Shown here in pieces: positions 1 to 7,202 of a DNA stretch of 8,539 nucleotides. The notes under the pieces are model-generated. The model searched no databases. It was not told where the DNA came from and was given only the letters and a program-made list of their open reading frames with translations. Each line of letters opens with the position of its first letter. Position 1 is the stretch's first letter. The position numbers and the translations under genes are program-made. Source of the DNA: DUUS01 sp964416365 (GTDB lineage Bacteria > Bacillota_I > Bacilli_A > RF39 > UBA660); NCBI GenBank assembly GCA_964416365.1, contig CAYQDO010000034.1, forward strand, positions 1 to 8,539. Reading direction: 5' to 3'.

Positions 1-1108
1 TTAAATCTAGTTCAAAGATGTCTGCACTATACCCAGCATAAGCAAACATCCCTGACATTGTTTTTGTATCACTTGTTATAAAATCTCCTAATAATAATGC
101 CAGATTATTTAACCCTGCAAATAGCATATCACTATGAACAGGGGCTTTTACTCCTCCATTTTGACCTATGGTTATTTTAAATAATCCTTCAGTATTTCCC
201 GGTTCATACCATAACATAACTGAACCATTTTGTTTTTCTGACACATCAAACGAACCTAGTACTCCCACTGGGACAATATTCGTATCTACAAATTCGATAC
301 TTTCTACTTCTTCTTTTAATATAGTGGTATTTAAAAATGTGGTTTCTCCATAAAGTTCATCCCAAAGCAAATCTTCTAAATTATCATAGTAGTCAATTAA
401 ACCAGCTAATTCAGTTAATTGACTTGCATTATATCTATCTTCATTGAGGTCATATTCTTCTTCTAATTTACTAATCAAATAAGAATACATACTCATTCTA
501 TTTGTTTTTTCATATTGATCAAGTGAACTTAATAATCGATCACTTTCTAATATATAATCTTCGATTTTGACATGAGCTTTAAAACTTTTCTCTTGATCCT
601 CATTTTGATTGAACCTTTGATTAGAAAAATATATTTCTAAATCATAGGTATGAACTTTAACACCGTCTGTTGGAGAAGTAAAGGTCCCATAACCAAGTAA
701 TGTCTTACTAGCCCCTGTTTTGATTCCTATTAATTCTTCATTTCCTAATAATACTGTCCCACTTTCGCCTGTGTTTTCACTTATTAGTTTATACTGAATT
801 GCATAACTGCTAAAAGTATTTTCATCTACGACCAAATACAAAGAATAACCCATATCTAGTTCAGTTGTATTATTACCAGTTACTGTGAATGTTTTTGTTC
901 TGATTGGATTATCATCAGGAATGATATTTGATACAGTTATACTATTTCCTCCATCAAATGCCATGCTCATCTTACCACCAGTTACGGTTATAGAATCTGC
1001 ATCTTCACTGTCAATAGAAGCAGTGAAATAAGCAAATGATACACTTACTGTTATAAAAAAAATAAATGTTATTATTAGTGTCCATTTCAATCCTTTAGAA
1101 TTAGTCAT
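1..1108 (-). CDS. BspA/PARCEL-type exported surface protein, C-terminus cut by window edge
   Basis: Reading from an ATG at 1108, the frame stays open for 369 codons to the window edge, so only the N-terminal part is seen. Residues 9-26 form a hydrophobic export signal ending SFAYFTAS, followed by an acidic stretch and a beta-rich domain (about 40-180) containing VTGGKMSMAF. This resembles the SipW-type signal region of TasA/camelysin-like proteins. Residues about 185-270 look helical and acidic. From about 282 (GVLGSFDVS) to the edge the sequence matches the lead-in and first repeat of BspA-like DUF285 (PARCEL) surface proteins: SVMLWYEPGN, a glycine-rich turn, then SDTKTMSGMF. Such proteins are secreted or wall-attached and often mediate adhesion; that role is inferred from the family. 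The RBS GAGGT sits 6-7 nt before the ATG. It is probably transcribed alone from its own promoter. Confidence 0.85.
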   Translation of the reverse strand, partial: MTNSKGLKWTLIITFIFFITVSVSFAYFTASIDSEDADSITVTGGKMSMAFDGGNSITVSNIIPDDNPIRTKTFTVTGNNTTELDMGYSLYLVVDENTFSSYAIQYKLISENTGESGTVLLGNEELIGIKTGASKTLLGYGTFTSPTDGVKVHTYDLEIYFSNQRFNQNEDQEKSFKAHVKIEDYILESDRLLSSLDQYEKTNRMSMYSYLISKLEEEYDLNEDRYNASQLTELAGLIDYYDNLEDLLWDELYGETTFLNTTILKEEVESIEFVDTNIVPVGVLGSFDVSEKQNGSVMLWYEPGNTEGLFKITIGQNGGVKAPVHSDMLFAGLNNLALLLGDFITSDTKTMSGMFAYAGYSADIFELDL

Positions 1109-1134
1109 TATTGTACCTCATACTCTTATATTTA

Positions 1135-1163
1135 ATTATATAATACTTTTGGGAGTCGTTCAA
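1135..1163 (-). promoter_or_regulatory. Promoter of the BspA-like gene
   Basis: On the minus strand, TTGAAC (1163-1158) lies 17 nt from TATAAT (1140-1135), a near-consensus sigma-A promoter. It predicts a start near 1128 and a leader of about 20 nt. It sits directly after the terminator of the upstream gene, so the surface protein is an independent unit. Confidence 0.65.
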
Positions 1164-1166
1164 CAT

Positions 1167-1196
1167 AAAAAAACTTCACGTTTATTCGTGAAGTTT
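1167..1196 (-). terminator. Intrinsic terminator after the 126-residue protein gene
   Basis: A 10-bp perfect stem (1171-1180 with 1187-1196) has a 6-nt loop and is followed on the minus strand by seven T. It begins four bases after the stop codon. The plus-strand side also ends in five T, so it could work in both directions, although no plus-strand gene reads into it here. Confidence 0.85.
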
Positions 1197-1199
1197 TTA

Positions 1200-1580
1200 T
1201 TATTTACTTTTTCCTTTTTGTTCTGCAATATCTTTAGAATCCATACCTAAGAATTTTTTATATTGAATTATTCTATTTCTTGTTTCATCAAGTTTATTTA
1301 AATATTCATGTTCATTTTCCCAATAAGTTTTAATAAGTTCTTCATAGTATGCATACTGTTCTTGAATTGTAATATAGTTATTTTCCAGAAAAGCAAAGAA
1401 TATTTCTGTATTAAATTCTTTATCTAGAAATTTTTTAAATTGGATTATTTCGTACCACATTTCGGAAAGAAAATTATCTTGTATTTGATATTTAAGTTCT
1501 AATTCCGTTTGGCCTTCTAAAGTTAAATTATCTAATTTAGCCAAGTCTATAACTAAAGATCTTATCGCTTCCCTATCCAT
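1200..1580 (-). CDS. Small helical hypothetical protein (126 aa)
   Basis: I do not recognise this protein. It has no signal peptide, no membrane segment and no cysteine. It is rich in Glu, Lys, Tyr and Asn and looks almost wholly alpha-helical, with acidic and aromatic stretches (about residues 25-95) and a charged Lys-rich tail. A helical bundle or coiled-coil partner protein in the cytoplasm is plausible but only inferred. The start is well set: AGGAGGT lies 4-6 nt before the ATG. The gene has its own extended -10 promoter and its own terminator, so it is monocistronic. It is divergent from the glycosyltransferase with only 79 bp between the start codons, which may allow joint control. Confidence 0.75.
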   Translation of the reverse strand: MDREAIRSLVIDLAKLDNLTLEGQTELELKYQIQDNFLSEMWYEIIQFKKFLDKEFNTEIFFAFLENNYITIQEQYAYYEELIKTYWENEHEYLNKLDETRNRIIQYKKFLGMDSKDIAEQKGKSK

Positions 1581-1597
1581 AATTACCTCCTATTTAC

Positions 1598-1606
1598 ATT
1601 ATATCA
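1598..1606 (-). promoter_or_regulatory. Extended -10 promoter of the 126-residue protein gene
   Basis: TGATATAAT on the minus strand matches an extended -10 (TG-n-TATAAT). No good -35 is present 16-18 nt upstream, which is common for extended -10 promoters. The predicted start is near 1591, directly at the AGGAGGT ribosome site, giving a leader of about 11 nt. Confidence 0.5.
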
Positions 1607-1615
1607 TATTTCTGA

Positions 1616-1642
1616 TTGAAAGCCTTTTTGTTGTGTTATAAT
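1616..1642 (+). promoter_or_regulatory. Promoter of the GT2 glycosyltransferase
   Basis: TTGAAA (1616-1621), a 15-nt spacer and an extended -10 TGTTATAAT (1634-1642). The short spacer is offset by the TG extension. The predicted start is near 1649, which falls inside the upstream ATG at 1648 and supports the downstream start at 1660. Confidence 0.6.
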
Positions 1643-1659
1643 TATATATGAGGTGGATT

Positions 1660-2604
1660 ATGAAGTTAAATGTTGTTATACCTTGTCATAATGAAGAAGG
1701 AAATATTAAAATCTTACATCAAAAATTAACTAAAAATTTAAATGATATTGATTATGTTCTTATATTTGTAAATGATGGATCAAAAGATAAAACTTTTGAT
1801 AAATTACAGGAAATCTATGAAGAAGATAAGAAACATGTTAAAGTGATTAATTTTAGTCGCAATTTTGGCAAAGATGCTGCTATGTATGCAGGACTATCTC
1901 ATACTAAAGCTAAATATACAGCTATTATCGATGGAGATTGTCAGCAAAATCCCAAGTATTTATTAGAAATGATGAAATATTTAGAAGAAAATGATGATGT
2001 TGACCAAGTAGCAATGGTTAACAAAACTCGCAACAAAGAAGGATTTATTACTAAAGTATTAAAAGGATGTTTTTATTCTTTTATAAATATGATAAGTGAT
2101 ACTAAATTTGTAAAAGGTGCTTCTGATTTTAGAATGTTTAAAGAGCATGTCACTAAAGCTATCATTTCTTTAAACGAGAATAATCGTTTTTCCAAAGGTA
2201 TCTTTTCTTGGATAGGATTTAATACTCATTACTTAGAATATGAAGTTGAAGATCGTAATAGTGGTAAAACTAATTTCAACATTACTAATCAGTTTAAATA
2301 TGCTTTTAATGGCATTATTAATTTCAGTGTCAAACCTTTAAGATTAGCTACCTATATAGGATTTATATCTTCAGTTGGTTCTTTCATCTACTTAATAATT
2401 ACTTTAATTCAAACATTAATTACGGGTATTGAAGTACCAGGATATGCATCTTTAATATGTGTAATATTATTTTTAGGTGGTATGCAATTAATTGCTATCG
2501 GTATTTTAGGTGAATATGTTTCAAAAGCTTATTTGGAAACTAAAAAAAGACCAGTCTATATTACTAAAAATAAACTGGGCTTTAATGACGATGATATTTT
2601 GTAA
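1660..2604 (+). CDS. GtrB/DPM-like GT2 polyprenyl-phosphate glycosyltransferase
   Basis: This membrane-anchored family 2 glycosyltransferase probably moves a sugar from a nucleotide donor onto undecaprenyl phosphate at the inner membrane face, as GtrB, CsbB and YkcC-type enzymes do. The GT-A fold is clear: VVIPCHNEE (5-13), VNDGSKDKT (37-45), FSRNFGKDAAMYAG (65-78), the metal-binding DGDCQQNP (91-98, in place of the usual DADLQ), and the DRNSGKTNF element (198-206). Two C-terminal membrane helices follow (about 230-253 and 263-286), with the family's GEYVSKAYLETKKRP end. Length (314 aa) is normal. I chose the ATG at 1660 because GAGGTGG at 1650-1656 precedes it and MKLNVVIPCHNEE is the usual family start; the ATG at 1648 lies upstream of that ribosome site. 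The sugar, and whether the lipid feeds wall, teichoic acid or glycolipid decoration, cannot be read. Confidence 0.92.
   Translation: MKLNVVIPCHNEEGNIKILHQKLTKNLNDIDYVLIFVNDGSKDKTFDKLQEIYEEDKKHVKVINFSRNFGKDAAMYAGLSHTKAKYTAIIDGDCQQNPKYLLEMMKYLEENDDVDQVAMVNKTRNKEGFITKVLKGCFYSFINMISDTKFVKGASDFRMFKEHVTKAIISLNENNRFSKGIFSWIGFNTHYLEYEVEDRNSGKTNFNITNQFKYAFNGIINFSVKPLRLATYIGFISSVGSFIYLIITLIQTLITGIEVPGYASLICVILFLGGMQLIAIGILGEYVSKAYLETKKRPVYITKNKLGFNDDDIL
2542..2578 (-). terminator. Possible hydrogenase terminator inside the convergent gene
   Basis: Read on the minus strand, CCAGT pairs with ACTGG, and an inner TATT/AATA helix is interrupted by small bulges. TC and seven T follow. It lies 27-63 nt past the hydrogenase stop, within the 3' end of the glycosyltransferase gene. 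The stem is imperfect, so this is only a candidate. Confidence 0.35.
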
Positions 2605-3993
2605 TTAACTAAACTCTTTACTTAAATTTTTATGTTTAGTATGTAAAAGTTCACAGCTTTTTGAGCTTAGAGGATTTTTTAAATAAGTCTTATAAGCTTT
2701 TTTTATGGCTGGATTATCATAAGGATATTTGATTAATGAATCATTATCTGTTTTCATTAATCCCTTACTTCTGCGATTTAGAATATTCTTTTGATTAACA
2801 ATCGGCATTGGTATTTGACCCCCGCCACCAATACAACCATGATTACAATTCATTACTTCAATAAAAGTAAATTCATCTTTAATCGGAAGTAATTTCTCTA
2901 GATTTTCCATTTTATAAACCACTGCAGTTTTATAAATTCTTTTATTTATTTTAACATTATATTCTTTATAATAATCATGATCTTTAATGTAAATCATATT
3001 AGCAGTTAAATTATGTCCAGTTTCCATATAATAAAAACATCTTAAGGCTGACAACATGACTCCCCCAGTTGTTCCATATATTGTTCCGGATGAAGAACCA
3101 ATCAAATCATCATATTTTTCATCAGGTAGTTTTTTGAAATTAATATTATTCTCTTTGATAGCTAAAGCTAGTTCACTGGTTGTAATAACATAGTCACAAT
3201 CATTTTCTGCTATTTCATATTTCTTAGCTGTACATGGCGTAAGAGCAACAATTATTAAATTCTTTTCTTTAATTTTCTTTTCCTTACTAAAGAATTTTCT
3301 GATATAAGCTGCTTGCATACCAATTGGTGACTTGCAGGTCGAAATGTTTTTCAAAATTTCCGGATGATATATCGAAGCATATTTTACCCAGGAAGAACAA
3401 CAACTGGTAAACATCGGTAAGACATCTTCATTTTTAACTCTCTGCCCTAATTCTGCTGCTTCTTCCATTGAGGTTAAATCAGCTCCAAAAGTTGTATCAA
3501 AAACGTAATCAAACCCTAATCTTTTTAATACTGCTACCATTTTTCCTTCTAAAAATTCGCCAGCTTTATAACCAAATGCATCACCTAGGCTTACTCTAAT
3601 TGCTGGGCTGGTCATTACTACAACTACTTTACTCGAGTCATTAATTAATTCTAAAACCTTGTTGTAGTCATATTTAGGAACTAAAGCTCCAGTAGGACAA
3701 GTCAAAACACATTGCCCACAATTAATACAAATAGGTTTTCGCGGATTTTTATATCTGATATTAGCAATATTTATACAAGTATTTGCACATGCTCCACATT
3801 TAATACATTTTTCTTCTATTCTCATTATTGCCGGATTATCTGGATCTACAAATACTCTATTATATACTGGTTCTTCTTTTTTAGATTTTATTTCTTTAAA
3901 TTCAAATAAACTTGACTTACATAATGGACAGTAATAACCATCTCTTATTTCTCCCTCATGTATAAAACCACATTTTTGACATTTGTATTTCAC
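2605..3993 (-). CDS. Monomeric [FeFe] hydrogenase with rubredoxin-like N-terminus
   Basis: A cytoplasmic hydrogenase that reversibly makes H2 from protons and reduced ferredoxin, a typical electron sink of fermenting anaerobes. In order: a rubredoxin-like knuckle (C5-x2-C8, C22-x2-C25), a 2[4Fe-4S] ferredoxin domain (C63, C66, C69, C73; C89, C92, C95, C99 followed by Pro), then the H-cluster domain. Its three signatures are present: TSCCSSW (196-202), LTPCTAKKYE (251-260) and EVMNCNHGCIGGGGQ (379-393). The predicted H-cluster cysteines are C199, C254, C383 and C387; C198 would be the proton-relay cysteine. Compared with the classic TSCCPxW and MPCxxKK, Ser replaces Pro and Thr replaces Met, as in group B-like enzymes (from memory). 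I prefer the GTG start at 3993, because AGGTGAT at 4004-3998 spaces correctly to it and it gives MKYKCQKCGF; GTG 4002 and ATG 3999 overlap that ribosome site. No maturation genes (hydE, hydF, hydG) are in the window. Confidence 0.93.
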   Translation of the reverse strand: MKYKCQKCGFIHEGEIRDGYYCPLCKSSLFEFKEIKSKKEEPVYNRVFVDPDNPAIMRIEEKCIKCGACANTCINIANIRYKNPRKPICINCGQCVLTCPTGALVPKYDYNKVLELINDSSKVVVVMTSPAIRVSLGDAFGYKAGEFLEGKMVAVLKRLGFDYVFDTTFGADLTSMEEAAELGQRVKNEDVLPMFTSCCSSWVKYASIYHPEILKNISTCKSPIGMQAAYIRKFFSKEKKIKEKNLIIVALTPCTAKKYEIAENDCDYVITTSELALAIKENNINFKKLPDEKYDDLIGSSSGTIYGTTGGVMLSALRCFYYMETGHNLTANMIYIKDHDYYKEYNVKINKRIYKTAVVYKMENLEKLLPIKDEFTFIEVMNCNHGCIGGGGQIPMPIVNQKNILNRRSKGLMKTDNDSLIKYPYDNPAIKKAYKTYLKNPLSSKSCELLHTKHKNLSKEFS

Positions 3994-4032
3994 TGCCATC
4001 ACCTACTATATATAATAATAACAAAAGCCCAT

Positions 4033-4059
4033 AAAAAAAACAATCAGCTAATCTGATTG
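4033..4059 (-). terminator. Terminator of the uppP operon
   Basis: On the minus strand, CAATCAG and CTGATTG form a 7-bp stem with a 5-nt loop, followed at once by eight T (4040-4033). It lies 13 nt past the stop of the 268-residue protein and separates this operon from the hydrogenase gene. Confidence 0.85.
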
Positions 4060-4071
4060 ATTGATAATATT

Positions 4072-4878
4072 TTAAACATTTTTAGCAATTTCATTGTAAC
4101 TGTCTATTTCATTAAAAGTGAAAATTTTAATATCTTTAAATAATTCGAATTTTTTATTACCAACTAGATATAAAGATATTTTATTTTCATCAAAATCTCC
4201 AATTTTTTTTGGCAACTTCTTATTATATTTGGTTAATTTGGTTAATTCAGATTGTTCCAATTTTTGATAATCAATCACCACTAATGGTTTGTTAGAATTT
4301 ACAGATAAATTATATAACGCCTTTATATTTAAAGCATTTTGAATTGTATTATTTTCTGAAATAAAAGCGATTAATTTAGTTTCTTTACTTTTATATAGAT
4401 TTATTATCTCACTATCATTACTCATCGTAAAAACACTAAAATCAATATTCATTAAATCAGCAAATTCTTTTTTTGTTATATTATTATCTTTTATAAACTC
4501 AGCTTCTGCAACTAATTGTTCTGAAGCATAAAAAATCTTTTCTTCACCAGCTATAGTCAAAATAAGTTCATTATCAGTAATTTGAGAAATATATAGTTTA
4601 TTCCCTTTAGCATCACATTTTAATTTAATAACATTAATACTACGGTTATATCTAAAATCTGTACAAGATTGATACTCATTTATTTTTTCATTATTTTCCT
4701 TAATATAATAAGAAAATTTATTATCTTTAAAACTCAAAACAGTCATCCTGCTATCATCAAGAGCATACCAATCATGAAATACTGTTGAACTCTCAAGTTC
4801 ATCACTAAAATCATATATTAATAATCCAAAAAGAAATAACGCTACTAAGATACCTATCATAATAATGTTTTGTTTCAT
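4072..4878 (-). CDS. Exported membrane-anchored protein of unknown function, UppP-linked
   Basis: I do not recognise a named family. Residues 4-22 form one hydrophobic helix without a lipobox cysteine, so it is probably a signal anchor with the rest outside the cell. Residues about 33-118 look like a small beta-rich domain: a Trp at 37, alternating strands, and the only two cysteines (C72 and C88), placed so that they could form a disulfide. Residues about 165-262 have a beta-alpha-beta pattern (KLIAFIS, then a helix, then PLVVIDY, later ISLYLVGNKK) that recalls a thioredoxin-like fold without a CxxC pair; this is inference. The ATG lies 15 nt after the uppP stop, and the shared terminator follows, so the two are co-transcribed. 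A role in envelope maintenance is suggested only by this linkage. Confidence 0.75.
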   Translation of the reverse strand: MKQNIIMIGILVALFLFGLLIYDFSDELESSTVFHDWYALDDSRMTVLSFKDNKFSYYIKENNEKINEYQSCTDFRYNRSINVIKLKCDAKGNKLYISQITDNELILTIAGEEKIFYASEQLVAEAEFIKDNNITKKEFADLMNIDFSVFTMSNDSEIINLYKSKETKLIAFISENNTIQNALNIKALYNLSVNSNKPLVVIDYQKLEQSELTKLTKYNKKLPKKIGDFDENKISLYLVGNKKFELFKDIKIFTFNEIDSYNEIAKNV

Positions 4879-4893
4879 TTTGTATACACCACA

Positions 4894-5712
4894 CTATCTA
4901 AGAAGAAAATATATAAGGATAATTAAACCTAAAATTATACGATAATATCCAAATACTTTAAAATCTTTTCTTTTAATATATTTTAATAAGAAATTTATTG
5001 CCAATATTGAGACGATAAAAGCTGTTATCATGCCAGTTAATAAAATAATTACTTCAGAACCGGTAAAAGCAAAACCAAACTTAATTAACTTTAAAAATGA
5101 AGCTCCGAACATAACAGGAATAGCTAAGTAAAAAGTATAACTGGTTGCAACGCTTCGGTCAAGCCCTAAAATAAGACCTCCTAGAATTGTTGCTCCACTT
5201 CTACTTGTACCTGGAATAAGGGCAAGTAACTGAAAAACTCCAATAAGAAGGGCTGTTTTATAAGTGATATTTTTTATGTTATCTATTTTTTTTATTTTAT
5301 CTTTATTTAAATTTTCTATAACTATAAATAAAATGCCATACACTATTAAAGCAATAGCAACTGTCCAATAATTATAAAATAAAGCATCTATTTTATCATC
5401 AAGTAGAATCCCTATAATACCAGCTGGTATACAGGCCACTAAAATTTTAAACCATAAATTAAATGTCTTCTTGGTATCTTCTTTTGTTTTACCAAATCCC
5501 CAAGGAAATAGATTTTTAAAAAACAATACAACTACGGCTAAAATTGCCCCTAATTGAATTACTACTAAAAACATTTCCCAGAAATCATTACTAACATTTA
5601 ACTTTAAAAATTCTTCAGCTAAAATCATATGACCGGTACTACTAATAGGTAACCATTCCGAAATACCTTCAATAATACCTAAAATAATTGTCTTAAAAAC
5701 ATCGGGTAACAT
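4894..5712 (-). CDS. uppP: Undecaprenyl-diphosphatase UppP (BacA family)
   Basis: UppP removes a phosphate from undecaprenyl diphosphate to regenerate the lipid carrier for peptidoglycan and other wall polymers; extra copies give bacitracin resistance. The two family signatures are intact: EGISEWLPISSTGH (15-28), holding the E-x3-E pair and His28, and PGTSRSGAT (167-175), holding the essential Arg171. The rest is a polytopic membrane protein with about eight hydrophobic segments. At 272 aa it is full length. AAAGGAG lies 7-8 nt upstream of the ATG. It is the first gene of a two-gene operon with the exported protein downstream, and has its own extended -10 promoter. The glycosyltransferase in this window uses the same kind of lipid. 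Confidence 0.96.
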   Translation of the reverse strand: MLPDVFKTIILGIIEGISEWLPISSTGHMILAEEFLKLNVSNDFWEMFLVVIQLGAILAVVVLFFKNLFPWGFGKTKEDTKKTFNLWFKILVACIPAGIIGILLDDKIDALFYNYWTVAIALIVYGILFIVIENLNKDKIKKIDNIKNITYKTALLIGVFQLLALIPGTSRSGATILGGLILGLDRSVATSYTFYLAIPVMFGASFLKLIKFGFAFTGSEVIILLTGMITAFIVSILAINFLLKYIKRKDFKVFGYYRIILGLIILIYFLLR

Positions 5713-5729
5713 TAAATCACTCCTTTAAC

Positions 5730-5758
5730 ATTATAACATTATTAAATAATATTAACAA
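5730..5758 (-). promoter_or_regulatory. Promoter of uppP
   Basis: TTGTTA (5758-5753), a 17-nt spacer and an extended -10 TGTTATAAT ending at 5730. The predicted start near 5723 falls within the AAAGGAG ribosome site, again giving a leader of about 11 nt. No room for an attenuator or riboswitch exists. Confidence 0.65.
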
Positions 5759-5784
5759 AAAAAAATAAAATGAAAACGTAAAGT

Positions 5785-6540
5785 TTAAGTTGCTTTATTT
5801 TTATTTTTTTGAATTTTATATACTATCTTAAGCATTAACTTAGTTGGTATTAACCTAGTGAAAAATATAGCTATTTTCATTTTAAAAGAAGGAATAATAA
5901 TCAGTTTATTTTTAAACATTTGTTTAACAGCGTACTTAGCTACATAAACAGATGATAAACTCTTGGTATTAAAATGTCCTCCTGCTACATTATTAAAATT
6001 GGTATTAACCGGTCCCGGACATAAAACACTTATTTTAACATTACTTTTTTGTCTTCTTAATTCTTCATAAACTCCCATAGTTAATTTTAAAACATAATTC
6101 TTAGTAGCATAATAAGTATTAAGATAAGGCCCTGCCATAAATCCAGCAGCAGAAGCTACATTTAAAATATAACCTGAATCTTTTTTTATAAAATCTTTTA
6201 AAAATAATTTAGTTAAAATATGAACTGCTTTAATATTAACATTAATCATTTTTAACTCATTTTCTAATTCCGTTTCATGAAAATAGCCAAATAATCCAAA
6301 TCCGGCATTATTAACTAATATATTAACATTTTCTTTCTTTACTTTCTCATATAGATTTAATATTTCTTGTTCATTTGATAAATCACATTCAATAATGTTA
6401 GCCTTAAGACAATTATTCTTAACTTCATTTAGTTTATCTAGATCGCGACCTACTAATATTAATTCATAATCTAAATCGTTCAGATATAAAGCTATTTCTT
6501 TACCTATTCCACTACTTGCTCCAGTTATTAAAGCCTTCAT
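5785..6540 (-). CDS. SDR-family NAD(P)-dependent oxidoreductase
   Basis: A classical short-chain dehydrogenase/reductase of 251 aa with a complete Rossmann fold. Visible motifs: TGASSGIG (6-13) for the dinucleotide, GRD with Arg32 at the end of strand 2 (favours NADP(H)), CDLS at 52-55, NNAG (77-80), and a catalytic tetrad N102, S130, Y143 and K147 in the YYATK segment, then PGPVNTNF. The C-terminal 50 residues contain a hydrophobic and basic stretch (KMKIAIFFTRLIPTKL), which could touch the membrane. The substrate cannot be read. The ATG overlaps the PAP2 stop (ATGA), and its AAGGAGG site lies inside the last PAP2 codons, so translation is coupled. Only a weak hairpin (5774-5786) and an A-rich plus-strand tract follow, so termination before the uppP promoter is not strongly marked. 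Confidence 0.92.
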   Translation of the reverse strand: MKALITGASSGIGKEIALYLNDLDYELILVGRDLDKLNEVKNNCLKANIIECDLSNEQEILNLYEKVKKENVNILVNNAGFGLFGYFHETELENELKMINVNIKAVHILTKLFLKDFIKKDSGYILNVASAAGFMAGPYLNTYYATKNYVLKLTMGVYEELRRQKSNVKISVLCPGPVNTNFNNVAGGHFNTKSLSSVYVAKYAVKQMFKNKLIIIPSFKMKIAIFFTRLIPTKLMLKIVYKIQKNKNKAT

Positions 6541-7154
6541 AATTTTCCTCCTTGACTCTTTTTCAAAATATGGGTAACAGTTAATAAGATGCTAATTGAT
6601 AATAACACACCACAGATTACATCAGAAGCATAATGTACTCCTAGATATATCCTACTTAAACATATATTTGTTATTAATATAACCAAAAAGATATTACAAA
6701 GCCATTTTAAAAATTTAGGCATCTTACTTCTCATAATTAAATAAATAATAAAACCATAAAAAGTTGTACCATTCATAGCATGACCACTTGGAAAAGAATA
6801 ACCAGTTTCAATTATCAAATTAATATCTAAAGGTCTATTTCTAGCAAAACTAAATTTTAAAATTAAATTAACTAAAGCAGAAATACTAATAACACCTACC
6901 AAACACAAAGCTGCTCTTCTTTTTAAAAATAAAGTTAATAAAGATAAAGTACATAAAAAAATTATCGTCTTAGTATTGGCAAACATCGTAACAATCTTGA
7001 AATAACCTGTTAAAAAATGTGATTTATAAGAAATCAAAAAATTATATACCTCATTATCAAAAGAACTTATATTGCCACTGAATAATAAAACAGTTACTAA
7101 TATACATAAACCTAAACAGATACTTAATAGAATCCAAAATCTTTTGTTTTTCAT
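6537..7154 (-). CDS. PAP2-family membrane phosphatase
   Basis: A polytopic type 2 phosphatidic acid phosphatase of 205 aa. All three active-site motifs are present: K100-x6-R107-P108, P122-S-G-H125 and S167-R168-x5-H174-x3-D178. About six hydrophobic segments place the active site at the outer face. Family members dephosphorylate phosphatidic acid, phosphatidylglycerol phosphate or undecaprenyl diphosphate; the last would duplicate UppP, but the sequence does not decide. The ATG at 7154 has no recognisable Shine-Dalgarno sequence. A tiny frame (ATG at 7162, M-I-L-stop) ends by overlapping this start as ATGA. It is the first gene of an operon with the SDR downstream. Confidence 0.93.
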   Translation of the reverse strand: MKNKRFWILLSICLGLCILVTVLLFSGNISSFDNEVYNFLISYKSHFLTGYFKIVTMFANTKTIIFLCTLSLLTLFLKRRAALCLVGVISISALVNLILKFSFARNRPLDINLIIETGYSFPSGHAMNGTTFYGFIIYLIMRSKMPKFLKWLCNIFLVILITNICLSRIYLGVHYASDVICGVLLSISILLTVTHILKKSQGGKL

Positions 7155-7172
7155 AATATCATTATATTAAAA

Positions 7173-7201
7173 ATAATTTTATAATACTAGTTTATTGTAA
7201 A
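7173..7201 (-). promoter_or_regulatory. Candidate promoter of the PAP2-SDR operon
   Basis: TTTACA (7201-7196), 17 nt, then AATTAT (7178-7173). A terminator at 7203-7225 blocks read-through, so a promoter must lie in these 45 bp. A TATAAT at 7166-7161 is an alternative -10 but lacks a -35. Either choice leaves a leader of 12 nt or less. Confidence 0.35.
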
Positions 7202-7202
7202 T

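Noticed and set aside
168..353. Plus-strand open frame of 61 codons
   Set aside because: Antisense to the BspA-like gene, with no ribosome site and a low-complexity Ser/Thr product.
1648..1659. Upstream ATG as the glycosyltransferase start
   Set aside because: It lies at the predicted transcription start and upstream of the ribosome site; the ATG at 1660 fits the family N-terminus.
3712..3909. Plus-strand open frame of 65 codons
   Set aside because: Shadow of the cysteine-rich part of the hydrogenase; the product is Phe/Tyr/Ile low complexity.
5757..5786. Terminator after the SDR gene
   Set aside because: The AAAC/GTTT stem has only 4 bp, with an A-rich plus strand beyond; too weak to list as a feature.
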